NCBI GenBank assembly: GCA_040880365.1
Contig: JBBDIO010000281.1
Span: 1 to 11,370 of the forward strand
Length of the DNA stretch: 11,370 nucleotides
Direction: 5' to 3'
Origin: JBBDIO01 sp040880365
GTDB lineage: Bacteria > Chloroflexota > Anaerolineae > Caldilineales > Caldilineaceae
A program made the position numbers and the translations under genes. The notes beneath the pieces were generated by a model. That model was not told where the DNA came from, searched no databases, and saw only the letters and a list, made by a program, of their open reading frames with translations. How positions within the stretch are numbered: position 1 is the stretch's first letter; every line of letters begins with the position of its first letter. Below are positions 4,781-11,370 of the stretch, one piece after another.

Positions 4781-7033
4781 CTAACCCAATTCTTGTGGAT
4801 CTGCGGCGGTCGTGCCTTCGCCGGGGGAAGCGGCGGCTGTGCGCGCTGCCTGATCGGGCGTCGCCAACGGCGCTTGTGCGGCTTCCAGCTCTTCCAGGGG
4901 AATGTGACAGAAGATGCGTTGCCCGTCGGGGCCGGTGCGCCAGGGCGGCGTTTCGGTGCGGCAGATATCGCCGACCACGCGCGGGCAGCGCGTGTGAAAC
5001 GGGCAGCCTTGGGGTTTTGCGCTGGGGCTGGGAATCTCGCCTTCCAGCTGCAAGGGTGGGCGCTTGTGCCGGGGGTCGGCGACCGGCGCAGCCGCCAGCA
5101 ACACTTCGGTATAGGGGTGATAGGGCGGCTTGAAAAAGGCTTCGGCCGCGCCGACTTCCATCAGTTGCCCCAGATAGATGACCGCGAGTTCATCGGCCAG
5201 ATAGCTGACCACGCCCAAATCGTGGGTGATAAAGAGATAGGCCCTGCCTGCGGCGTCTGGCGCGGCTCCCCGCGGGTTATCGGACACGGGCAGGCTCGCG
5301 TGCTGTAGCTCGTTGAGCAGGTTCAGGATTGAAACCTGCACAGAAACATCCAGCGCAGACACAGATTCGTCGAAGATGAGCAATTCGGGCTGGGCTGCGA
5401 AGGCGCGGGCAATCGCGACGCGCTGTTTTTCGCCGCCGCTCAGCTGACCGGGCAAGCGATCCGCCAACTCCCGACGCAGGTTCACCATCTCCAGCAGTTG
5501 CAACACGCGCGCCTCGGCCTGGTCGGTAGAGAGGCCGCTCAGACGCATGAGCGGGCGGCGCAAGGAATTGGCGACGGTGCGATAGGGATTGAGCGCCTCG
5601 TCGGGGTTCTGAAAGACAATTTGAAGCTGGCGCAATACTTCGGGCGCGCGTCGGCTCAATGCCGGTGTGAGCGGCACATCCAGCAGGCGCATTTCGCCGC
5701 CGGTGGCCTCTTCCAGCCCGATAATACAGCGGGCCAGCGTGGTCTTGCCGCTGCCGCTTTCGCCAACTAGCCCCAACGTGCGGCTGCGCGGCACATCCAG
5801 CGTCACGTTTTCCACGGCGCGCACCGCAGGCGACGGCTTGCGCAACAGCCACTGGAGCAGAGAGCGCGCAGTTGTAAAGTGCTTATCCAGATTTTCGATG
5901 CGCAATACCGGCATGGCGGGCTGTGCAGGCTGGGGTCTGGACCCGGGCGCGCCCGGCCCCGACAGTGTCTGATCCGTGGGCAAGGGGCTGACGCTTGCGT
6001 TGTCGATTTCCTGCCAGCGCAGGCAGCGCACATGCCGTCCAGGTTTGGCTTCTTCCAGCGGCGGGCGTTCTTCGAAGCAGCGGTCTTCGGCAATCGGACA
6101 GCGGGGCGCAAAAATGCAGCCGTGGGGCAACTCGGTCAGTTGGGGAATGCTGCCGCGAATGGGATAGAGTTGGTTGGTGCCCTTGGTCGCGCCCAGCCTG
6201 GGTACGCTCGCCAGCAGACCTGCGGTGTAGGGATGCAGCGGATGTGCAAAAAGCTCGTCAACCGTGGCTTCCTCGACCAGTTCACCGGCGTAGAGGACGG
6301 CCACGCGATCACAAACCTGTGCGATGACACCCAGATCGTGGGTCACGTAGAGCACCGCGGTCTGGCGCTGGTCGATAAGCCCCGCGACCAGGTCAAGAAT
6401 CGCGGCTTCGGTGGTCACATCCAGCGCGGTGGTCGGTTCATCCATAACCAGAAGCGCAGGCTCGGCGGCGAGCGCCATAGCAATCATGACGCGCTGTTGC
6501 ATCCCGCCACTCAGCTGGTGGGGGTAGTTGTCGGCCACGCGTTCGGAATCGGCCAGCCGCACCATTTTCAGCAGTTCTTGCACCTGGGCCGGTCCACGCT
6601 CACGGCCGGGCGGAATTGCCTCGAGTAACTGGTCACCAATCGTCAACGAAGGATTGAGCGCAGAAAGCGCGTTTTGGGGAACCAGCTTGATCTCTTCGGC
6701 CCACACCTGGCGCAACTGCGCGTTGCTTAGCGTGGTCATGTCCTGTCCACGCAGCAGGATGCGCCCCTTGCGGATGGCGCCGTTTTCGCTGAGATAGCGC
6801 AGGACGGCATGGGCCAGCGTCGATTTGCCTGAACCGCTCTCGCCGACCAACCCCATCGTCTCACCGGGCTGGATTTTGAAGCTGACATCGCGCACTGCGT
6901 CGAGCCACTGTTGGCCCTGGCGATAGGATACGGTGATGTTTTCCAGCTCCAGAACGGGAGCATCGGCTGTGCTGTTTGTGCTATTGTTTGTGCCATTGGC
7001 CGGGGCTGCGGATGTCGGAGTGGGTGTTGCCAT
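4781..7033 (-). CDS. Fused two-domain ABC ATPase (DppD-DppF type) of a peptide/nickel importer
   Basis: This protein (750 residues from ATG 7033) joins two nucleotide-binding domains that power the importer. Domain 1: Walker A GESGSGKST (64-72), Q-loop Q120, signature LSGGM (174-178), Walker B D198/E199, switch H232. Its C-terminal oligopeptide-transporter extension has cysteines C306, C312, C319 and C337. Domain 2 starts near 374: Walker A GESGSGKTT (424-432), signature LSGGE (531-535), Walker B D555/E556. It has its own four-cysteine tail (GCPFHTRCP...C...C). Such cysteines bind a 4Fe-4S cluster in some DppD proteins. A Pro/Gly-rich linker (about 340-373) joins the halves. Fused ATPases such as GsiA and YejF are about 530-620 residues, so this one is long. 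An in-frame start at 7138 would run deep into the upstream permease gene; ATG 7033 lies five bases past its stop and is preferred. Confidence 0.93.
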   Translation of the reverse strand: MATPTPTSAAPANGTNNSTNSTADAPVLELENITVSYRQGQQWLDAVRDVSFKIQPGETMGLVGESGSGKSTLAHAVLRYLSENGAIRKGRILLRGQDMTTLSNAQLRQVWAEEIKLVPQNALSALNPSLTIGDQLLEAIPPGRERGPAQVQELLKMVRLADSERVADNYPHQLSGGMQQRVMIAMALAAEPALLVMDEPTTALDVTTEAAILDLVAGLIDQRQTAVLYVTHDLGVIAQVCDRVAVLYAGELVEEATVDELFAHPLHPYTAGLLASVPRLGATKGTNQLYPIRGSIPQLTELPHGCIFAPRCPIAEDRCFEERPPLEEAKPGRHVRCLRWQEIDNASVSPLPTDQTLSGPGAPGSRPQPAQPAMPVLRIENLDKHFTTARSLLQWLLRKPSPAVRAVENVTLDVPRSRTLGLVGESGSGKTTLARCIIGLEEATGGEMRLLDVPLTPALSRRAPEVLRQLQIVFQNPDEALNPYRTVANSLRRPLMRLSGLSTDQAEARVLQLLEMVNLRRELADRLPGQLSGGEKQRVAIARAFAAQPELLIFDESVSALDVSVQVSILNLLNELQHASLPVSDNPRGAAPDAAGRAYLFITHDLGVVSYLADELAVIYLGQLMEVGAAEAFFKPPYHPYTEVLLAAAPVADPRHKRPPLQLEGEIPSPSAKPQGCPFHTRCPRVVGDICRTETPPWRTGPDGQRIFCHIPLEELEAAQAPLATPDQAARTAAASPGEGTTAADPQELG

Positions 7034-7038
7034 GAGAT

Positions 7039-7920
7039 TTATCCGCTCACTTGCAAGGCGCGCTTGAGGCCGTCGGCCATGAGGTTGACACCGATGACGA
7101 GCAGCGAGATAGCGGCCACGGGAAAATAGAGCGCCCACGGCGTGAGCGTGACATAGGTGCGCGCTTCGCTGATCATGAGACCCCAGTTGGGGTTGGGCGG
7201 CTGTACACCTACACCCAAAAAGCCCAGCGAGGCGACCAGAAAGATGGCATAGGAAAAGCGCAGCGCGCCTTCGACGGCCAGGGCAGGCAGCACCGACGGC
7301 AGAATTTCGCGGAAGAGGATGTGCATTGTCGATTCGCCCTGGGTGCGCGCGGCTTCGACGAAACCGCGGGTCTTGACCGAGAGGACGACGCTGCGCACCA
7401 CGCGCGCGACAATCGGCATATAGACCACAACGATGACGATAAAGACGCTGTTGCGCGAGGGGCCTACCGTGCCCAGGAGCAAGAGCGCCAGCAACAACGC
7501 GGGCATGGCGAGCAGGCTATCGAAGAGACGAAAAGTGATTTCTTCGATCAGGCCGCCGCGATAGGCGCTGAACAGTCCGGCCAGGGTGCCCAGGGCCACA
7601 GCGGCCAGCGTGCCCGCGCCGGCCAACCCCAATACATCGCGCGCGCCCCAGATGACACGGCTGTATACGTCGCGCCCCAGACGGTCGGTGCCGAACCAAT
7701 ATTCGCTCGACGGCGCCAGGCGCGCGGCACCCGATATCTGATCGGTGGGCGCGTAGGGTGCAATCCACGGCGCAAAGATTGCCAGGATAATAAAGAGGGC
7801 AACCAGGGTAATGCCCAGGGCCGACGTGGGCCGCGAGAAAAGTATGCGCGCACTGGCGCCCATGCGCAGCCAGCGGCGGCGGGTCGCCAGCGCCGCCAGA
7901 TCACTTTCAGATGCAGTCAT
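7039..7920 (-). CDS. Peptide/nickel-type ABC transporter permease, DppC-like
   Basis: This 293-residue inner-membrane protein is the second channel half. After a charged cytoplasmic N-terminus comes the DppC-type first helix (LGITLVALFIILAIFAPW), then the conserved periplasmic YWFGTDRLGRDVYSRVIWGA (about residues 73-92), five more hydrophobic segments, and the ATPase-docking EAA loop FVEAARTQGESTMHILFREI (about 186-205). FLGVGVQPPNPNWGLMI near the C-terminus is also typical. Length fits the family. No clear ribosome site precedes ATG 7920; Met20 is an alternative start. It is the second gene of the operon, 130 bases after the solute-binding gene and five bases before the ATPase. Confidence 0.93.
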   Translation of the reverse strand: MTASESDLAALATRRRWLRMGASARILFSRPTSALGITLVALFIILAIFAPWIAPYAPTDQISGAARLAPSSEYWFGTDRLGRDVYSRVIWGARDVLGLAGAGTLAAVALGTLAGLFSAYRGGLIEEITFRLFDSLLAMPALLLALLLLGTVGPSRNSVFIVIVVVYMPIVARVVRSVVLSVKTRGFVEAARTQGESTMHILFREILPSVLPALAVEGALRFSYAIFLVASLGFLGVGVQPPNPNWGLMISEARTYVTLTPWALYFPVAAISLLVIGVNLMADGLKRALQVSG

Positions 7921-7968
7921 ATTTCTGGGCAGGATACCGTTGTTTGGGTAGTTTCGATATTATGAACT

Positions 7969-8013
7969 GGGGCAAGGCAGGGAACCGCACAGGGCGATTC
8001 CGCACCTTACCCC
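7969..8013 (-). promoter_or_regulatory. Intercistronic hairpin between solute-binding protein and permease genes
   Basis: GGGGCAAGG (7969-7977) faces CCTTACCCC (8005-8013) with one mismatch. After a 3-by-3 internal loop, GGAA (7981-7984) pairs with TTCC (7998-8001). There is no T-tract on the minus strand. In many ABC import operons a hairpin here keeps the binding-protein message more abundant than the rest, by 3'-end protection or partial termination; that role is inferred. Confidence 0.45.
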
Positions 8014-8050
8014 ATAGAACTTAATCACACAGACTTTAACCGTGCCGTGC

Positions 8051-9694
8051 CTAACTCTGCCGGATCGCAGCCAGATTGGTGCGGCCGGGGAAGGCTTTCA
8101 TATCGAAGCCGGTAAACGCGTCGCTGATAGCGCCTAGCTGGGCAAAGAAGTAGGGAATGATGATGGGGCCGCGCTCGATGAGAATGCGTTGAATCTCCTG
8201 ATAGGCTTCGATGCGCTCCTGTTCATCCAGCGTGCTGCCTGCAATCTGCGCCAGCTCGTCGAACTCGGAGTCTGAGAAACGTGATTCGTTCCAAACGGCA
8301 TCGGTAACGAGCATGGTATCCAGATAGTATTGGGGCGTAGGTCGCGAACCCCAGCCGGTGATTCCCAGATCGACTTCCAGCCAGCCTTCATCGCCATAGT
8401 AGACGCTTTCCGGCTCGACCAAAACATTGACGGTGATGCCCGCCTCGGCCCACTGCTCCTGGAGCACGACGGCCAGGTCGGGGCGATCGCCGCTGTCGGG
8501 CACATGCAAGTCCAGTTCCAGGCCATCGGGATAGCCGGCTTCGGCCAGGAGGGCGCGGGCAGCTTCGGGGGCGCGGGGCGGAATGGGCGTCGATTCGTCG
8601 TAGTACGCCGTGAAAACCGGCCCGATGGGTGAATCGCGCCCCACCGCGCCCAGGCCCAGAGTCACTGTGTCGACAATAGCCTGGCGGTCGGTCGCCAGCT
8701 TGAAGGCCTCGATGACGCGCGGGTCATTGCCGGGTTCGCGGTCCGAGCGCAGGCGTATCAGGTCGAAACCGTTGGTAGGCGTGTTGGCCGTGACCAGATT
8801 CGGTTCTTCCTGGAGCGAGAGATAGAGGGGCGTCGGCATACGCATGACGACATCAACCTGGCCGCCGCGCAGGGCATCGACCGCGGCCACCTGATCGCCA
8901 AAGAAAATCAGTTCCAGCGCGGCGACGCCGGGTTGGCCTTCGATGAAGTAGTCGGCGTTGGCTTCCAGGTCCATGCGGTTGCCGGTGCTGTAGTCGACGA
9001 CGCGGAAGGGGCCTGTGCCGTTGAACTCGGCGTCCAGGTTTTCGCTTCCGGCCTTCACGATTACGGCATGGTTGTCGCTCAGGTCGTAGAGGAAGAAGGG
9101 ATTCGTCGCGGACAGGGTAAATTGCACGCGGCCATCTTCGGTTGGCTCAATCGCCGCGATGTTGCTGTAGAGATCGGCGGTGGGCAGTTCGAGTTCGGGA
9201 TTGCGCAGCCGATCAAAGGTCCAGATGACATCGTCGGGCGTCAATTCGGAGCCATCGTGGAAGGTCACGCCTTCGGCCAGCGTAAACGTATAGGTCAGGC
9301 CGTCTTCGCTCACTTCCCAGGCGGTCGCCAGGCGCGGCTGGATGGTGGACTGGCTGTCAATATCCACGAGGTAGTCGTAGACCGAGTTCAGAACGGATAT
9401 CTCCGAATCGGCGGAAGCGTAGGCCGGGTCTAGCTGGTCGGGAATTTCCCAGGCCACGCGTAGCGTACCCTCAGCACCGCTGGCGGCGGCAGATTCCTCT
9501 GCGGGAAGGGCGGTGCCTGCGGGGGTGGCGGAAGGTGCGGTCGCCGGGGCGCACGCAGCCAGCGCGGATGCAGTTGCTGCCGAGACGCCAAAGAGGGCGG
9601 AATAGGTGAGAAAATTACGGCGCGAAAATTTTCTGGCGGGATTGGCTTCTGTCGCAGGCGCGCCTGTGGGCTGAGATCGATTCTGGCGATTCAC
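8051..9694 (-). CDS. Extracellular solute-binding lipoprotein, family 5 (peptide/nickel type)
   Basis: This 547-residue protein is the substrate-capturing component of the importer. Its signal region has a twin-arginine motif SRRNFL (24-29), a hydrophobic stretch and a lipobox LAAC with the lipidated Cys48, followed by a Pro/Ala/Thr/Ser-rich linker to about residue 75. The mature part shows family-5 blocks: RVAWEIPDQLDPAYASADSE, the LATAWEVSEDGLTYTFTLAEG region with VTFHDGSELTPDDVIWTFDR, NGTGPFRVVDY, and AARALLAEAGYPDGLELDL. The start is a GTG at 9694 with a strong AGGAGGA site at 9701-9707, six bases away. It is the first gene of the minus-strand operon. Family 5 binds peptides, nickel, glutathione or sugars, and sequence alone does not settle which. 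Folding before export via Tat is implied by the signal. Confidence 0.95.
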   Translation of the reverse strand: MNRQNRSQPTGAPATEANPARKFSRRNFLTYSALFGVSAATASALAACAPATAPSATPAGTALPAEESAAASGAEGTLRVAWEIPDQLDPAYASADSEISVLNSVYDYLVDIDSQSTIQPRLATAWEVSEDGLTYTFTLAEGVTFHDGSELTPDDVIWTFDRLRNPELELPTADLYSNIAAIEPTEDGRVQFTLSATNPFFLYDLSDNHAVIVKAGSENLDAEFNGTGPFRVVDYSTGNRMDLEANADYFIEGQPGVAALELIFFGDQVAAVDALRGGQVDVVMRMPTPLYLSLQEEPNLVTANTPTNGFDLIRLRSDREPGNDPRVIEAFKLATDRQAIVDTVTLGLGAVGRDSPIGPVFTAYYDESTPIPPRAPEAARALLAEAGYPDGLELDLHVPDSGDRPDLAVVLQEQWAEAGITVNVLVEPESVYYGDEGWLEVDLGITGWGSRPTPQYYLDTMLVTDAVWNESRFSDSEFDELAQIAGSTLDEQERIEAYQEIQRILIERGPIIIPYFFAQLGAISDAFTGFDMKAFPGRTNLAAIRQS

Positions 9695-9711
9695 GAAGTT
9701 TCCTCCTGGTC

Positions 9712-9729
9712 GCTTGGATTGCTTGGATT
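9712..9729. repeat. Tandem 9-bp repeat in the leader of the ABC operon
   Basis: GCTTGGATT occurs twice back to back (9712-9720 and 9721-9729). It lies upstream of the AGGAGGA site and so falls in the expected 5' untranslated region of the solute-binding gene. It may be a regulator half-site pair or a chance duplication. Confidence 0.4.
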
Positions 9730-9920
9730 TTTGAACGTTCGCATATGTGTTGGAATTGCGCTATGCGCGCGGTGCAGGCAGCCTGAATGATCCCATATTA
9801 CCATCCTGAGTGTTATCTATCTGCCAGAACCGCGCTACGATGTAGTGTAGGGTGGTTGCTGAAGCTATACCGTAAGCAAGGAACCTTTTGGAGCCTTGTT
9901 GCCGGCTAAACCGCAACGAA

Positions 9921-9941
9921 GCCGCAATCATACTTTGCGGC
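9921..9941. promoter_or_regulatory. Perfect inverted repeat upstream of the oxidoreductase, candidate operator
   Basis: GCCGCAA (9921-9927) and TTGCGGC (9935-9941) are exact inverted arms with a 7-base spacer, ending 31 bases before the oxidoreductase ATG. A third CCGCAA half-site lies at 9911-9916. The symmetry and location suit binding of a dimeric regulator; which regulator is unknown. Confidence 0.4.
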
Positions 9942-9972
9942 ATGAGACTCTAGCGCATGGGGAGGCACAGAG

Positions 9973-11370
9973 ATGGTGGGACAGTCGAGGACTCAAGATT
10001 TTGACGCAGTGATAATCGGCGCAGGTCAAGCCGGTGGCCCATTGGCTACAGCCCTGGCACAAGGCGGCCAACGGGTCGCGTTGGTGGAGCGCGCCTATGT
10101 GGGGGGAAGCTGTATCAATGTGGGGTGTACGCCCACGAAAACGATGGTGGCCAGTGCGCGGGTTGCCCATGTGGCGCGCCGTGCCGCCGACTATGGCGTG
10201 CACACCGGTACGATCCGCGTGGATCTGGCAGAGGTGCGCCGGCGCAAACGCGAAATGGTGGAGAGCTTCCGTTCGGGGAGTCGCAACGCGATTGAGGGCA
10301 CGGACGGCGTGGAGTTGATTATGGGTGAAGCTGCGTTTGCCGAACAGAACGGCGACGGCCAAGGTTTTTTGCTCGATGTGGCGCAGCAGGATGGCACACA
10401 GACGCAACTGGGTGCCGGGAAGGTCTTTATCAACACGGGCGCGCGCAACCGGCTGCCCACTCTGCCGGGTCTCGAGACTACCGAATATCTGGATAATGCC
10501 TCGATCATGGAGTTGGACACGGTGCCCGATCACTTGTTGGTCTTAGGTGGCGGCTACATTGGGCTGGAATTTGGCCAGATGTTTCGGCGCTTCGGGAGCC
10601 AGGTAACCATTGTGCAACGGGGGTCCCGGTTGTTGAATCGGGAAGACGCCGACATCTCCGACGCAGTGGCCGAGATTTTGCGCGAAGATGGGGTGCGCGT
10701 GCTGCTCGATACGGACGCGTCGGCGGTAGAGCAGGCCAGTGGCGGCGAGGTGCGCCTGCGAGTGTCTACGCCAGATGGTGACGAGACTCTGGTCGGGTCG
10801 CATCTGCTGGTGGCGACGGGGCGGATACCCAATAGTGAGCACTTGCAGTTGGACCGGGTGGGGGTGGCAACAGATGACCGGGGCAACATCCAGGTCAATG
10901 GGCAATTGGAGACCAACGTGCCGGGCATCTATGCCGTGGGTGATGTGAAAGGCGGCCCGGCGTTTACCCACATCTCCTACGATGATTTTCGGGTCTTGCG
11001 CACCAATCTGCTGGAAGGCGGCGCGGCGTCGATTCAGAATCGGCTTGTGCCCTATACGGTGTTCATCGACCCGGAACTGGGGCGCGTGGGGCTGGGCGAG
11101 GAAGAGGCGCGCCAGCGCGGGCTAAACATTCGTGTCGCGAAAATGCCTATGGCGCATGTCGCGCGGGCGCTGGAGACCGACGAGACGCGCGGCTTCATGA
11201 AAGCCGTGGTCGACGCCGATACGCAGCAGATTCTGGGCTGTGCCATCCTGGGCATCCGGGGCGGCGAGATTGCAACGGTGTTGCAGGTCGCCATGCTGGG
11301 GAAATTGCCATATACGGCTATTCGCGATGGCGTCTTTTCGCATCCGACCGTTGCCGAATCGCTAAACAAC
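9973..11370 (+). CDS. FAD/NAD(P) disulfide oxidoreductase, RclA/mercuric-reductase type, 3' end outside window
   Basis: The frame is open to the right edge (466 residues visible). ATG 9973 has GGGGAGG at 9959-9965, seven bases upstream. The N-terminal FAD site is IIGAGQAGG (G16, G18, G21) with E39. The redox pair is C47/C52 in GGSCINVGCTPTK, the NAD(P) site is GGGYIG (192-197), and the second FAD contact is YAVGD (D324). The interface motif HPTVAESLNN (H457) shows only a few residues are missing. The stretch after YAVGD, GGPAFTHISYDDFRVLRTN, resembles RclA (the copper/hypochlorite-response flavoenzyme) more than lipoamide dehydrogenase. There is no N-terminal metal-binding domain as in many MerA proteins; a C-terminal CC pair would lie beyond the window. 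It likely reduces metal ions, quinones or disulfides in the cytoplasm. The substrate is unproven. Confidence 0.9.
   Translation, partial: MVGQSRTQDFDAVIIGAGQAGGPLATALAQGGQRVALVERAYVGGSCINVGCTPTKTMVASARVAHVARRAADYGVHTGTIRVDLAEVRRRKREMVESFRSGSRNAIEGTDGVELIMGEAAFAEQNGDGQGFLLDVAQQDGTQTQLGAGKVFINTGARNRLPTLPGLETTEYLDNASIMELDTVPDHLLVLGGGYIGLEFGQMFRRFGSQVTIVQRGSRLLNREDADISDAVAEILREDGVRVLLDTDASAVEQASGGEVRLRVSTPDGDETLVGSHLLVATGRIPNSEHLQLDRVGVATDDRGNIQVNGQLETNVPGIYAVGDVKGGPAFTHISYDDFRVLRTNLLEGGAASIQNRLVPYTVFIDPELGRVGLGEEEARQRGLNIRVAKMPMAHVARALETDETRGFMKAVVDADTQQILGCAILGIRGGEIATVLQVAMLGKLPYTAIRDGVFSHPTVAESLNN

Larger units (their letters stand above)
9695..9972. promoter_or_regulatory. Divergent intergenic region carrying promoters of the ABC operon and the oxidoreductase
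   Basis: These 278 bases separate two divergent genes and must hold both 5' ends. A tandem repeat of GCTTGGATT (9712-9720, 9721-9729) lies just behind the ABC operon ribosome site. A weak dyad CAAGG...CCTTG (9877-9898) and a perfect dyad (9921-9941) lie toward the oxidoreductase. No pair of -35 and -10 boxes is good enough to name. A 60-codon minus-strand frame at 9761-9943 is not convincing as a gene. Confidence 0.5.

Noticed and set aside
7034..7138. N-terminal extension of the fused ATPase to a start at 7138
   Set aside because: It would overlap about 100 bases of the DppC gene and add an Arg-rich segment; ATG 7033 begins right after the permease stop.
7051..7965. 304-codon + strand frame opposite the DppC-like permease
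   Set aside because: Same reason: Gln/Arg/Asp-rich antisense shadow of a well-supported gene.
9761..9943. 60-codon minus-strand frame in the divergent intergenic region
   Set aside because: No ribosome site or domain; it overlaps the regulatory repeats.
9973..11370. Calling the flavoenzyme a mercuric reductase (merA)
   Set aside because: There is no N-terminal metal-binding domain and no mer genes nearby, the residues after YAVGD resemble RclA, and the diagnostic C-terminus is outside the window.
1..11370. CRISPR array, insertion sequence or toxin-based defence island
   Set aside because: No regularly spaced repeats, transposase frames or known defence domains were found on either strand.

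Overview
The window looks like the junction between an integrated mobile element (left, about bases 1-2690) and a GC-richer bacterial chromosome (right). The chromosomal part suggests a Chloroflexota-like bacterium. The evidence is a Tat plus lipobox solute-binding lipoprotein with a Pro/Ala/Thr-rich linker, a fused two-domain peptide-type ABC ATPase, and high GC. This assignment is an inference from style, not a proven placement.

Left part (1-2690), visibly lower in GC. It starts inside a CHC2/Toprim primase-type gene of the kind carried by conjugative and integrative elements (3-842). A 715-base stretch with no convincing gene follows, holding inverted repeats and a small cluster of DnaA-box-like 9-mers. 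Next comes a partition cassette: a short ParF-type ParA ATPase (1558-2220), then a start-stop-coupled ParG-like ribbon-helix-helix gene (2217-2476) whose reading frame is broken by an apparent one-base deletion near 2243. After about 160 bases with palindromes there is the 3' half of a tRNA with CAT anticodon (2639-2687) and no 5' half. A hairpin terminator follows (2719-2754). This is the classic footprint of a tyrosine-recombinase element inserted into the 3' part of a tRNA gene, so 2639-2687 is probably an attachment-site copy.

Right part, + strand: a pair of overlapping small genes encodes a 124-aa protein of unknown function and a C39-like (papain-fold) cysteine peptidase without a signal peptide (2940-3756). 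The pair converges on a four-gene peptide/nickel-type ABC importer operon read on the minus strand: solute-binding lipoprotein (9694-8051), DppC-type permease (7920-7039), fused DppD-DppF-type ATPase (7033-4781) and DppB-type permease (4777-3833). The lipoprotein captures substrate outside the membrane, the two permeases form the channel, and the double ATPase drives it. A 130-base gap with a hairpin separates the lipoprotein gene from the rest. Diverging from the operon is a 3'-truncated FAD/NAD(P) disulfide oxidoreductase of the RclA/mercuric-reductase type (9973-end) with a perfect inverted repeat in front of it.

I see no CRISPR array, no complete transposon and no recognisable new defence system. 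The most informative observations are the tRNA-fragment junction, the broken partition partner, the gene-free possible replication region, and the uncharacterised small-protein/C39-peptidase pair.
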